Assembly: GCA_018292915.2 (NCBI GenBank)
Contig: JACVVK020000437.1
Coordinates: 135,001-199,000 of the forward strand
Origin: Batillaria attramentaria
Taxonomy: Eukaryota; Mollusca; Gastropoda; Batillariidae
Length of the DNA: 64,000 nucleotides
Direction: 5' to 3'
Part shown: one piece after another, positions 10,401 to 21,599 of the stretch
Numbering within the stretch: position 1 is the first letter of the stretch
Layout of the letters: each line of letters begins with the position of its first letter
Made by a program: the position numbers and the translations under genes
Notes under the pieces: model-generated
Database searches by the model: none
The model's input: only the letters and a program-made list of their open reading frames with translations
What the model was told of the DNA's origin: nothing

Positions 10401-13019
10401 TGTCCAGCAACTGTCGCAGATCTTTGGGTTTCTCCACCAGGGTCGGTTCCACCTCATCTTCTTCGTCTCGGAGCACAACCACCTGCTCTCTCTCGGCCCC
10501 GCTCTCTTCCTCGGAGATTTCCCCCTCCTCCAGTTCCTCCTCCTCCTCTCCGCGGCCTCATGAGTTCTTTTGCGGCTCGCACGCTTGGTGTCTATCGTCT
10601 GCCTTGCGTCAGGACCCTGGCTCTTGGTCTCTTTATCGAGCTGAGCCATACGGATCTTTCTTTTTCTACAAAGACGGGAAAGCAATGATAATGATAATAA
10701 GGGTGCACGCTCTTTTCCACTGACAAATTCACCGGATGTTAGCAAATGTTTGTGACTGTGCATCGGTGATAAAAAGACACTGTTTTGCCAGTAAATGATC
10801 AGGGCTTCAAAGGAAAAAAGGTGTGAAACATTTCAAGAGATTTAGTGACGAAGTGGCAAAGCCACGAGCGCGCATCTGCAAAGCAGACATGTTATGCTAG
10901 GGGTGTTCAGGGGCATGCAGGGGCAGGGGAATTGTTTTACAGGGTCCATACAGGTTCACAGTCTCAAAAATTCATGACTTTTCCAGGCCATCTCTCCCGT
11001 TTTCCATGACAACTTCCTCACCCTCTTTCACACTGGCACACACGAGGGTAGAAAATCTGAGCTTATCCAAGTTATCGCAGTCAGCAAGAGCAATGCTCAG
11101 AGTTAGCCATTAGCCTCATGGGAAGGCAGTTTGTTGGTATATTTGGCGAACAGTCCAGTGAGTAATCACCAAGCTGACTGTCTCATTGTCTGGCCCAAAA
11201 TGGCTCCAATAAAATTCTGAAATTCCATGACTTTTCATAACTCTTGGGATAATTTCATAACTTTCCAGGCCTGGAAAAGCTATTTCTAAATTCCATGACT
11301 TTTCCAGGATTCCATGACCTGTATGGACCCTGGTTTTAAAAAATGAAACTAAAATCTGTCCGATTTGGGGTGCTTTGGAACGATTTTAAATGCTTCAAAG
11401 GAGGAAACAGTTTTTTTAGGGGATGAACATTTTTAGCCAAAGGCGAAAAGATTTTAAGCCCTGAATAATTCAAGATCACCTGGGAGATCTCGAAACCAAC
11501 ATCAATTATGGTGGCAGAAGAAACACTTTGAGTTTCACTTCACTGCAAGTCTAACAGTACACATATTTGAACTGTTCACATATATCATCATTTGTGTTCT
11601 CTTTTCTATTATCATATGACTTTCGTGAAATTGAAAAATTAACAGAGCCTCATTAACTGCTACAACAGCACATACACTGTATGTTATATACATTTTTACA
11701 TCAACAACATTGTGAACCTTTCACTCTCAATGCTTCGAAGGGAACTTAAAAATTATGATGACAAACAGATTTACCTTGAAGCACTGATAAGCCCCCTCAT
11801 TCCTGGAAAAGACAAGCAAAATAAATGTACTGCAGATGAGAGCTGTTTCTTGTTGCAGCATCTCTTGCCTTCTTCACCTCTCTCTCTCTGAGTCTCACAC
11901 TCACACCAATGGCACATCCCTATTAAGAAGAAATATGGTGCACGGTCCTTCAAAAATGCAGCCCCCAAACTGTGGAACTCCATTCTCTTCCTGAGTCAGT
12001 GAAGGAGGCAGTCAGCATCGCCGCATTACGGAAGCGCTTGAAGACTCATCTCTTCAGTGCATCACCCCAGTAATCATCAGCACTTCTTTCTTTTTTTAAA
12101 CTATCTTTCTTTTAGAAACCTCTCCCAACGTGCTGTGAGCACTCAGTTAGGGTGGAGCCATGCGCTAAACCAAGTCTCCATTATCATCACCATCACATCA
12201 AGATGTTGTGTCTATCCTTAAGACATAATCAAGCTGCCGAGGAAAAAAAAACAAAAAACTCTACTGTTGCTAATTTAGTAATCAAAGTCTGACTCATGCA
12301 CACCCCCCCCCCCCAAAAAAAAAAAATTAAACAAAAAACAACAACAACAACAACAACAAACAGAGATTAACACAAAAAACTATATATGTGGGTAATGTTC
12401 ACCAAAAAACCAGAGCCTACCTCCATAATTGGGATTGCCGTATCTGCGATAATACTGGCTTCTTTTCTCTGCTCCAGGTTCTTTCTTGTCATCTGAGGAG
12501 GAAACAGATTGTGTTAAAAATTGAGCTGTGCTTCTGTAACAAACACGCGTACAAATTCACCGAAAGTCAAACATGACGTTATGGAGCAGGTTTTTTGGGT
12601 TTTTTTTTTAACTGAAGACCACAATAAAGACAAAGCAAAGTATGATATTGGTACCTGCACACACCAAGCTGGGGAATTGCCAAGGGAAAAAAAAAGACTG
12701 AAACCTAGGCCAGGGTTCAGAGGCAGCGCCTGCTGGGGGACCAAAGAGCAATGCCCCACTCCACAACAACAATTTCAGCATTTTTAAGGGCATTTAGTAG
12801 CTACTCCTGGCTCCCACAAGTAAAATACTGCCTTGGTACTGACATAGAAGTCTTCAAAAATAAAGTTAGACTGCTGTTCTGTGTGGCATTGCATGTATCA
12901 TACATTACTGTGTGTGCAACCTTCCCCCCCCCCCCCAGTCTTTTCTTTGGCTGAAATGTAGATGGTATTGGCTGAAAAATTTTGGCTGAAAATTGCCAAA
13001 TAACTGAAAATTCCCCAGC

Positions 13020-13071
<52 letters not shown>

Positions 13072-16000
13072 CCACCCACCCACTTACACACACACACACA
13101 CAGCCACCCCCCCCCCCCACACACACACACACACACACACATACCAATTACAGTTATAACTCCTGCATTAGTCACAGAATCCAAGCGACTGACCTCTGGT
13201 AGCAAAGCGCATAAACAAGTAGCGAGCCTTCTGACAAGAGGTGGCCAAACGCCATTGTCCTGCCGGCCAGGGGACTGTCTGCTCCTTCTTGCGTTTGGTG
13301 CGCTGGCGTTCTCGTGACAACTCTCCCGTATCCTCGTCCCGCCTGCCCTGTGACCTCTTTGCGGCTTTCTGAACAAAGAACAAACATCTTGAAATTAAAA
13401 AAACTGTCAGGAAAGTTGCAAACGAGCTAATTCCATCTTTGCAAAGCCAACTTATGTTTTGGAACAGTTTCGCTCGTGAGTGTGCCTGCACACTTGAAAT
13501 GCTCATATCTATTTGTACAGCTCTAAACATTGTTCATGCTTTGCGCGGGCGGTCGAACATTCAAATTCTACAACTGTTGTTACAGCACTCATGATTACTG
13601 CATCATCCAGTAACCTGTTGACTCACAGCCAGCACTACAGATAATAATAATAATAATGAGTATTGTATGAGCGCTTTACCCAATTTCATGAATCGGCTCA
13701 AACTCAGAACGCCACGAACTGAGCCCAACATGCACGCTCACGTGAATCACAGGCATTGTCTCACACACTGGACATAAACACATTACAATCTCGTGGTGCG
13801 AAGGGTCAGCTCAGCTATTTAAATTTAGGAATTTAGAATTGCATTTATTTTTGAATTTTTGTGGGCTGCACATTTCTAAAGCAGAGGGGGAGGAAGCCAG
13901 AGTACCTGGAGAGAACCCCGACGATCGGCCCGAATGAACGATGCCACATACGAGAAGGAAAAATTCTTTGCCCCGAGTGGGTCTCGAACCCCTGACCTCT
14001 CGCATTGGTGACGAGTCTCTTAACCACTAGACCACCGACCGCCCCAGATGCTGTTACACTGTCTAAGTGGTGTGATGGTAGATACAAGGAACACAGCTCA
14101 GAACGAACTGTGAGCGTAACAATGGGTAGCATTATGCTACCCATTGTTACGCTCACGGTTTGTTCCTGCATTAGCCCCTTTAATATCCTAAAACTAGAAG
14201 TAAAACAGCAGTAATTCAGTCCCTGGATATATATGTCTTTATGGTCATCACAACTATAGTATTAAGCTTAACAGTAACACTGTGGTCAAACACCCAAGAC
14301 AGAGGGTGGTGTATGCTAAGAACTGACAGCCTCCGTTTCCTCAATGTCACAGAACGCAAAGCCTTTTTTTCGTTTTTGGTCTAACCAATTCTCTTCCGCA
14401 CCGCCGCAGTAGCAAATTTTTTAAGTGCTGTCAAAATGCACAAACCAATCACCACAGATCAGTGCTCACACAAACAAAGGAAGCAATAATAGTTTTTTCA
14501 GGCTAAGGAATTGCTGAGAAAAGAAAAGACTGAAACCGAGGCTGGGGTGCAGAGGCATCGCCCTGCTGGGGGACCATGGGGGCAATGCCTCATTTAAGAA
14601 AACAAATTTTAGCATTTTAACGTATACATGTAAAATATTGCCAAGATACTGACATGCAAGTCTTCAAAAATGACGTTAGACTGTCTCAAATGACATTACA
14701 TGTATCGTGATAGTGTAAGCACCTTTTTCCCCCTTCCTTGTCTTTGGCTGAAACTTAGATTTTCTGGCTGAAAGGATAGGAAATGTGGCTGAAAATTGCC
14801 AAATGACTGAAAATTCCCTAGCCTGTTTTTTCCCTAACCTTTGAATAAAAAAAATCACAAAACCCCTGACAAAACACCACAAAATAACCGATACTTTTCC
14901 CACCCTTTGATTTTAAAAAAAGACACACACACACACCCTCCACCAAAGAAGCGCTGTATCTGCTCCCCTCACCTTTTTACCCCTGCTGTCCTTCTCGTCC
15001 TCCGACTCCGAACTGGAACTAGAGCTGGAACCAGACCCAGAGCTGGAACTGGATCCTGATCCGGAACTGGACCCGGATCCGGAACTGGAGCTGGAGCCAC
15101 TCCCGGAACTTCCCGAGCTGCTGCTGCTGGTGCTGCTGTCGCTGTCTTCCCCATCCTCCTTCTCCTTCTTCTCTCGTTCTTTTCTCTCTTTCTTTTTCTT
15201 TGCTTTTTCTTCTGCTGCGTTTGAACCGTCTTTTGCTTTTTCTTTCTTGTCCTTGGAATCTTGCATCACAACTTCGTCTGCATCAGCGGTGAGATCAAGG
15301 TTATCGTCATCTTCATCAACGTCCATTTTCTCTGGAGCGGGTCTCTCCTCGTCTTTTTTCTTGTCCCCAGCATCATCTGCTTTTTTGTCACCGTCTCCTG
15401 CTTTGTCGCCATCACCACCGGTGTCAGCGTCGTTATCTGAGGAAATACAAGCCCAGGTAAACTGATTAGAAATTTACTATACAACTATTACAAGATGATA
15501 TAGGATACTCACAAGAAACCAACAAGAGTTGAACCAGGGTTGCACATTTAAGTCGGTCCCAGGACATTGACTCTATTTTTCCCAAAGCGGACACTTGTCC
15601 TATTAAAATTTTTATTGCCACTAAGTGGCCAGGACACTGTGTCCTATCACTTTGCTGTTTCCAGGACACTTTGTCCTATAGAAGCTGTGGAAAATGTGCA
15701 ACCCTGTTGAACGCTCGTGACTTGAATTCTACAAATTACAAGCAAAACCCCTACAGCAAAAAATTCTCAAAGCTACTTGTTTGTGAGTGTGAGTGTGTGT
15801 GTGTGTGTGAGTGTGAGTGTGTGTGTGAGTGTGAGTGTGTGTGTGAGTGTGTGTGTGAGTGTGAGTGTTTTTAAGATTTTCATCTTGTAGTTTTCTACAT
15901 TTACCATTTTTATACAAATGACATTTGTATGTGACTGCCTCCATACCCCAAGAAGAGCTACACAAATAATGAATCTTGCATGTGTGTGTGTGTGTGTGTT

Positions 16001-17429
16001 GTGTGTGTGTGTGTGTGTGTCTGTGCAGGGATCGATTTTCTCGAGTGCCGTGCGACTATGTCTTATAAGTTATATTTTGATAAAATGTCGCACAGAAATT
16101 TCGCAAAATGCGTCATATGTCGCACGAACATGACATCACAAGCGCACTTGACAACGCGAAGCAGAGATGCGCTGTCTGTGTCAGTCATAGAGTCTGTTAC
16201 ACTAATCTAATTTTAGTGATGAGGCTTACTTATCCCGCTCGCCGCGCGCGCTGCCAGGAACTCTTCGCTCGAAAGAGTTGCAAAAAAATATTGGCGCGTT
16301 ACCAGTTTTCTCAGTTCTGCGATCGAGAGGTCCTTTTCCGTTCAGAACCTGAACGTCACTGCACTTAGGAAAAGGCTCTCGGCACAGACATGTGACAGAG
16401 TGATGCGGGTGAACTTGATTGTCTCATAGAAAATGAAAATGTCTCATAACTAGAGAGGCAGAAGCCTCCATGGCTCCCTTGTGACACAGGTCAAGGTCAT
16501 TCACAAAAGTATGTTTGTAGAGCTCTTATCACTATCCAGTATCATGCTAAGTGATGTGTCTGGCGCTCTGAGTTCCTGGCAATATATTACAATTTTCCCC
16601 AAAACAGTTTGTACAGCCTTGACCTCTGGTCAAAGTCATTCAAAAGAGATCTCATCAATGTCTATCATCATGCCAAGTTTGATGCCTCTAGCATTTGTAG
16701 TTCCTCCGAAAACAGTAATGTTAAAATTCACAACAGCTTTAGTCATTCAGAAAGGTAGGTCTCATTGCTGTCTATCATCACGCCTCATTTGGTGCCTCTA
16801 CTGTTTGTTGTTTTGAAGAAAATGACAAGGTTAAAGTTTAAAAAAAAAACACGCTTGCATGACCTTGACCTTGACTAAAAGTCACTGAACACAGGTATGT
16901 CTGTAAAGGTGCTGCCAATGTCAATCATCGCACATAGTTTGATGCTTCTGATTCTTCTAGATACTGATAAAATGCAAATGTAAAATTTCCGAACACTGTT
17001 TCAATGACCTTGACCTTCAGTCAAGGTCATTTAAGATGGTATGTGTGCATAGGTCTTATCACTGTCTATCAGCATGCCAGGTTTGGCACCTCTGCTATTC
17101 ATTGTTTCTGAGAAAATGCCAATGTTAAGGTTTCACAAAACTATCTTGTACGGCCTTGACCTTGACAGAAGGTCACTGACTACATGTATATCTGTAAAGT
17201 TCTTATCAATGTCTATCATCATGCAAAGTTTAAAACCTCTGGCATTTGTACATTACGAGAAAATGCCAATGTAAAATTTTCAAACAGAGAGCTTTAGTGA
17301 CCTTGACCTTGGGTCAAGGTCATTCAAAATGATATGTTTTGAAAGGTCTTGTGCTAGTCTATCAGCATGCCAAGTTTGGTGCCTCTACTGTTTGTAGATT
17401 CTGAGAAAATGACAACGTTAAAGTTTTCT

Positions 17430-17477
<48 letters not shown>

Positions 17478-20400
17478 GACAGACAGACAGACGACGGAGG
17501 GTTAATACATAGACTCCCATTGTTACACAAGGGAGCCAAAAATGACTGGTCAAGGAGACAATGTCTCATTGGCATATTTGAGTAAATCCATCCCTGCTGT
17601 GTTTTGAGTATTTGTTCTTTCTGTTGTTGTTGTAAGCAAATATGATATAAATGTGGAACCTCACCTTTCTTCTCTGCATCTTTCATCTCCTGGTCTTCCG
17701 ACTTCTTCTGTTTGTGTTGATTTTTTCGCTCCTTCTCTGCCTGGATTCGTTTGGCTTCAGCGGCCATGACATCATCGTAGGATGAACTGAGCTTCAGCAT
17801 GGCTCGTATGGCAGTCTCTTTGTCAAGCCAAACAACATTACCTGTCAAAAAAAAATAAATAAATAAAGAAAAAAAAAAAATCAGCATTGTTGGTTTTATG
17901 TTATGTTTCTTTTGTGGTGTCATGTATTTCAGGTAAAAGCAATTTCCCTTTTCACTTTCTGGGATAAATAAAGTATTTACAATACAATTCAAAGGGGCAA
18001 CTTGAAGGAAGAGGGACACTTGAACTAAAGATAAGATCAGTGGTTATCACAGATTGTACAGCAAGTAGGAAAATATATATGTGTGTGTGTGTGCGTGCAT
18101 GCATGAGTGTGCGTGTGTGTATACATGTATAAAGATACTTACATGTATGAAGACACTTATGTTTGTAAACCAACAAAAGAAACACACTCACAAAAACAGA
18201 CAGCAACAGAAGTCAGACGTCACTAAGTCTTTCACTTTCAGGATGAATCACTGACTGTGTAAGTCAAAAGAGCACTCATACTAGTTTACGAAGACTACAC
18301 TAGATGCAAAATGACAGGAAAAAAGACACAAGAAACATGCACACAACAGAAGTGAGAGGCAACAGAGCATCAGACAACAATAAATGATCCTTACAGGACG
18401 TATCACTGATCCACTCAATCGCACTGGGAGGGAACTCGGAGAAATATTCAAACACGTCCTTCGTGCTCATATCATCAGTGCCCCTCAGGTGGACCGCTTC
18501 TTGTCGAAGCCCTTTTTCAGCATCATCAAAGTCTGACGGAGATAGGCCCAGGCTGCAGTCAAACATAGACACAAAACAAGATTAGACGAACCCTGCAGTA
18601 AGCTGCACCCACATAAATTACAACAAAGCGGTGAGCGGTGGTCTAATAGGTAGCGCAAGGGATTTAGCCGCTGCGCTACTGAACGGCCGTCACCAATGTC
18701 ATGGTGATGAAGCGTGGGTTCGAGCCCAGGTCGAGCTTGTGATATGTGATGCCGGTTTTTCCTGGCTACCAGGCTGCTCATCGGGGGTTTCTCTCCGGGT
18801 TATTGGACTTTCCTCCCCTACTGGCCATAGCAAAATTGTAAAAAATATAGGATAGGTATTGGGTGGTGCTGCACCACGGCGACACGCTTCCCCCAGGGGA
18901 GGCAGCCTGAATTTCCCAAAAGGGATAATAAAGTAGTAAAAAAAAAATCATTAAAAAAAAACACCTTCCCAAGTTTACAAAAACTAGAAAACTTGATCTT
19001 GACCATGCTGTACAACTAAAAGTTCACAATCTTCTTCCAAGCAAATAATTCCATTTTTCTAAAACAGGACTATTCTTGGTAGCACTGTTTCTACAGTGAT
19101 ATTTACATGAACAAAATGTCAGATGTAGTGCAAAACAAATCCCCTCATGTTTGGGGAAAAAGTGATCTGACCCGCTCTCCACACTCATGGTTCACCCCTC
19201 GCTATGGTACAGACCCATCATCCATCCTTCCACCTGCTGATTTTCACCATTTTCTGAGAATACTTAGCAGTGTTGTACAACAGTCTATTGTTGGTGTCTC
19301 GTAATAAAAGTATCACCCACCTTTTATACAAGCCATCCACATCCACAGCTGACTGTGGTATCTCCTCCTGCTGGATCCGAAATCGTTCCGCACGCTTCTG
19401 TCGCTTCTCTGCCGCTTCCTGAAGACAGGGTAATAACAAAATTTGTTTATTTATATCAGCAGAGCAAGGTTATTTGCACAGACAACAAAGAGCAGGTCTT
19501 TATATATATATATCATATCGGACACTGGCCACAGACAAATTCATGACGGCCACGACATATTCATATAGATTCAAAACATCTGATTACTTCGTTGCAAAGG
19601 CAGACACCTACATGTGCTATCATTTCTACACACGACGGACAATATTTAGGACAAATGTCCTATACTTTTACAGCCATCCAGGACAGATAGGACATTTGTT
19701 TTATTATGGTTGCCACTGATATGAAGTTCTGAAAAAAGGGTTGTAAACTTGCAGTGAGACAGAAAATACAAAACTTCTGAAGTTAACTGAAATTGCATTA
19801 GTTCTACGATAGCTAGTGACAGCAACATGTTTTTCGGAACAAAATCGAAATGTGATAGATTAATCAGGAATACTAACAGTACAAAGTAAAACGTATTACT
19901 ATTACTATATTATTTTAGTTTTAAGTGCTTTTCACCAAGAGTATACAGGTAACAAGTTCAAAATCACACACACTCACCTTCGAAGTAATGTCAATCCCAG
20001 TGACAAAGGTCCCACTTTTGTTTTCATACACTCTCTTCTGCGGTGGCTGAATTGAGGTAAAAAGTAACATTACTAATATTAGTCAAGTACATGTATATAC
20101 TGGTGTACTGGTGTTACAGACCTCCACACATGTGTAACAATGACAACAAAATAAATGTTCTGATATATACCAGTTGTATGATTATTTCACAAGCCATGTT
20201 GCTTAATAAGATTTACACTAGGTAAGAAAACAAGATGACTACAAATTTTTCCCTGAACACGGCACGTGACAGTGATACATGTATCTCTCCCTTTTCTAGC
20301 ACAGCTGACTCCCAGCCCCTAGCAAGTTGATTATACACTAAACCATATGTATAAGAAGATATAATCAGATAATTGTGATGTTTCTGTTGTTCTTGTTTAT

Positions 20401-20861
20401 CTCTGGGACTAAACAAGGCTTCAAATTCAATTTATAAACAAAATAGCAGGGCCTGTTATTAGTGCCAAAATTTTAATCAATTCCTCGTATACAAAGAGTT
20501 TTATTCTTACCAGGGATCTCTCCTGCACTGGGCGTGAAATCTTCTCCCTTTCTGGACTGGTAGTCTTGGCTGTAACGTCTGAGGCATTTTTCGTACTTCT
20601 CCGACGTCTGTCTGTTTCCGAATCAGACCCGTCGGCTTTGTTTCGGTCTTTTTCATATGATCCGATGCGGACGTTGAACTCAACTTCATCTTTGTCGGAT
20701 TCTTCTTCCTCTACCTCTGACACTTCATTGTCTTCGATCTCCACTACGGGCTCTTCTAATTCTTCCTGAATTTCTCCTTCAGACTCATTTTCGTCCGAAG
20801 ACGCTGTGTTATCAACGCTAATTTTGAGATTGGGTAGCGGTTTTCCTCGAAAGTCCGCCAT
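7472..20861 (-). CDS. NCBP3: Nuclear cap-binding protein subunit 3 (NCBP3), 12 exons
   Basis: Exons in coding order: 20511-20861 (ATG at 20861), 19978-20046, 19321-19418, 18395-18552, 17665-17841, 14973-15436, 13194-13368, 12421-12492, 11775-11802, 10392-10665, 8611-8809, 7472-7763 (TGA). The product is about 785 residues; the human protein is about 620. NCBP3 binds the mRNA cap and, with NCBP1 and the TREX and exon-junction machinery, supports nuclear mRNA export. Family landmarks: acidic N-terminus; 'ENKSGTFVTGIDITSK'; 'KRAERFRIQ'; an RRM-like segment 'MSTKDVFEYFSEFPPSAIEW' followed by 'NVVWLDKETA' (residues ~201-235); 'KARYLFMRFATR'; 'SQYYRRYGNPNYGGMRG'; and a C-terminus ending 'MRIEVFD'. 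Exon 6 adds a Ser/Gly tract. Exon 9 is only 28 bases. The cap-motif WLDD reads WISD. Exon 10 appears to lack one base. The family call is secure; the N-terminal ATG is the first in frame. Confidence 0.93.
8251..8345. repeat. 47 bp tandem duplication in an NCBP3 intron
   Basis: The block aggaggtggagcaggcattg plus the following 27 bases occurs twice head to tail. C- and A-rich tracts lie just downstream (8418-8470). Confidence 0.9.
8955..10072. mobile_element. Composite intronic element R146, copy 1
   Basis: About seven degenerate tandem units of ~146 bp, each with a 'tgaccttgacctt' / 'tcaaggtcatt' block, a 'gtctatcatcatgcc' block and a 'gcctctgctgtttgtag' block. The ends are tggctcccttgtgacac and the complement tggctcccttgtgtaac, a terminal inverted repeat. 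A CA run sits at 9976-9999 before the conserved end. A second copy lies at 16470-17540. No protein is encoded. Confidence 0.8.
10392..10665 (-). other. NCBP3: NCBP3 exon 10 with apparent one-base deletion
   Basis: The upstream junction (exon 9 ends with two bases of a codon) requires the frame reading 'KIRMAQLDKETKSQGPD'. The downstream junction (exon 11 starts with two bases) requires the frame reading 'LEEGEISEEESGAEREQ'. The two frames differ by one base, and the acidic frame meets a TGA just upstream. The switch falls in a GAG/GGA-rich run near 10530. One extra G there would join both frames into an acidic stretch like that of vertebrate NCBP3. Either the assembly, or the allele, lacks one base. 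Confidence 0.7.
10940..11332. mobile_element. hAT-like MITE family 3
   Basis: Termini CAGGGTCCATACAGGT and ACCTGTATGGACCCTG are exact inverse complements, and gtttta lies directly outside both ends. The inside holds repeated 'tccatgacttttccagg' motifs in both directions. It is non-coding and sits in an NCBP3 intron. Confidence 0.75.
11936..12075 (+). pseudogene. LINE reverse transcriptase C-terminal remnant, frameshifted
   Basis: One frame gives 'ARSFKNAAPKLWNSI' and the next frame continues 'LPESVKEAVSIAALRKRLKT' then 'HLF'. This is the usual C-terminal end of non-LTR retrotransposon reverse transcriptases (APxLWNxLP ... FKxxLKTHLF pattern). The frame change and lack of upstream domains show a dead 5'-truncated copy in an NCBP3 intron. 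Confidence 0.65.
12665..13022. mobile_element. hAT-like MITE family 1, copy 2
   Basis: Starts caagctggggaattgcc and ends aattccccagcctg. CA-repeat DNA on both sides makes an 8 bp duplication plausible but not provable. A long CA array begins at its right edge (13023-13070) and continues interrupted to 13141. Confidence 0.65.
13023..13141. repeat. Interrupted CA microsatellite
   Basis: Three CA blocks are separated by 'gccacccaccc'-type interruptions in an NCBP3 intron, about 50 bases from the exon 7 donor. Confidence 0.95.
13632..14045 (-). repeat. SINE family B, full copy
   Basis: Reverse-strand copy: ATA-rich tail, conserved body, and tRNA-like head whose complement reads 'ggtggtctagtggttaagag' with B box 'ggttcgagaccc'. 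It lies in the NCBP3 intron between exons 6 and 7. Confidence 0.85.
14101..14165. repeat. Near-perfect 65 bp palindrome
   Basis: The 32-base arm starting gaacgaactgtgagcgtaac is followed by one central base and an almost exact inverse complement, with two mismatches. It could form a long hairpin in DNA or pre-mRNA. Confidence 0.9.
14499..14825. mobile_element. hAT-like MITE family 1, copy 3
   Basis: Starts caggctaaggaattgctg and ends aaaattccctagcctg, with the same internal order as the copies at 2951 and 12665. T-rich flanks hide the exact target duplication. Confidence 0.7.
15535..15706. mobile_element. hAT-like MITE family 4
   Basis: A 172 bp element with termini CAGGGTTGCACATTT and AAATGTGCAACCCTG, flanked by ttgaac at 15529-15534 and 15707-15712. 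The interior repeats 'aggacactgtgtcct'-type motifs. It is non-coding and intronic in NCBP3. Confidence 0.75.
15782..15870. repeat. GTGTGA-type microsatellite
   Basis: Runs of GTGA and GTGT alternate. A TG block also lies at 15980-16024 in the same intron. Confidence 0.9.
16470..17540. mobile_element. Composite intronic element R146, copy 2
   Basis: Same termini, unit structure and order as 8955-10072, with small deletions (for example in the third unit near 16740) and a longer CA run at 17433-17476. It lies in the NCBP3 intron between exons 5 and 6, in the same orientation as copy 1. Confidence 0.8.
17890..17995 (-). repeat. Short interspersed tail repeat (TTTATT..CCC..GGGAAATTG type)
   Basis: The complement reads 'ctttatttatcccagaaagt' then 'gaaaagggaaattgctttta'. 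Related pieces occur at 34185-34260 and 53478-53530. It looks like the 3' end of a retroposon family. Confidence 0.6.
18628..18940 (+). repeat. SINE family C, full copy
   Basis: tRNA-like head with A box (gtggtctaataggtagcg) and B box (gggttcgagccc), a body, and a 3' part 'cttcccccaggggaggcagc' ending in an A-rich tail. Reverse copies lie at 35365 and 37247. It sits in the NCBP3 intron between exons 3 and 4. Confidence 0.85.
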
Positions 20862-20898
20862 GTTGCAAGTAGTGTCGGAAAAATATGTTACCTCGGCC

Positions 20899-20912
20899 TG
20901 TGATTGGCCAAA
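20899..20912 (-). promoter_or_regulatory. Candidate CCAAT box upstream of NCBP3
   Basis: On the minus strand 'ggccaatca' lies about 40 bases upstream of the NCBP3 start codon. This matches the NF-Y CCAAT consensus. The transcription start is not known, so its role as a promoter element is inferred from position alone. Confidence 0.4.
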
Positions 20913-21398
20913 ATAAATCAAGAAAAGATTTCGGGTTACCTGCCCTTTACATACCGCTGCGCCACCGTGAAACAGCGTTCCACCTGCCAGCCTCACATCC
21001 ACACACACACGTCGCTCCCCCACGCCGTCCCCGGCACTGACCCCCACAACGCCGAAGGACCGTCGGGGTGGATGTGGGCGGGAGTTGGGGAGGCCAACTT
21101 AGGAGGAACAGGGTGGAGGGGTATTTGTTTTAGCGTCCTTCAGTTTCCACCACGTAAGATGGCCGGGCAACTGAACGAGAAAAAGGCCACTCAGTGCAAT
21201 ACTAGTATCTGGCCTCAGCCGCCGGGATTTGAAGCCACAACCCGACTCACAATGCGTTTCCTTTGATTTTAATTGTAAGAAGGTTTACTCTTGACTCAAG
21301 TGTAAACTTTCATAAGACGGTGTGTGCAACTGAAATCAGTGTTTATGCCGATATTTCGTTCTTTCAGTTATCTAATCAGTGTTACCGGCGACACCCCG

Positions 21399-21585
21399 CG
21401 GGGCTCCGGCCGGGATAGCCGAATGGTAGAGCGTTGGGCTTTGGCAGTGCTCGGGTCGTGAGTTCGAATCCCGGCTGGGGCCAAATATGTGTGCAGGCTT
21501 TTTCATTGTTGCCCCGTCTTTGATATCACCCGTTTGTGGTGGAAAACTGAAGACGTTAAACTCCCAAGCACCCACCCACGCACCC
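21399..21585 (+). repeat. SINE family A, full copy with target duplication
   Basis: A box atagccgaatgg, B box gttcgaatcccgg, and the usual 3' body. The repeat ccggcgacacccc occurs just before and just after the element. Confidence 0.9.
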
Positions 21586-21599
21586 GGCGACACCCCGGG

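Noticed and set aside
20427..21047. Longer NCBP3 N-terminus starting upstream of 20861
   Set aside because: The extra residues precede the first good in-frame ATG and lack family similarity; they are probably 5' untranslated.
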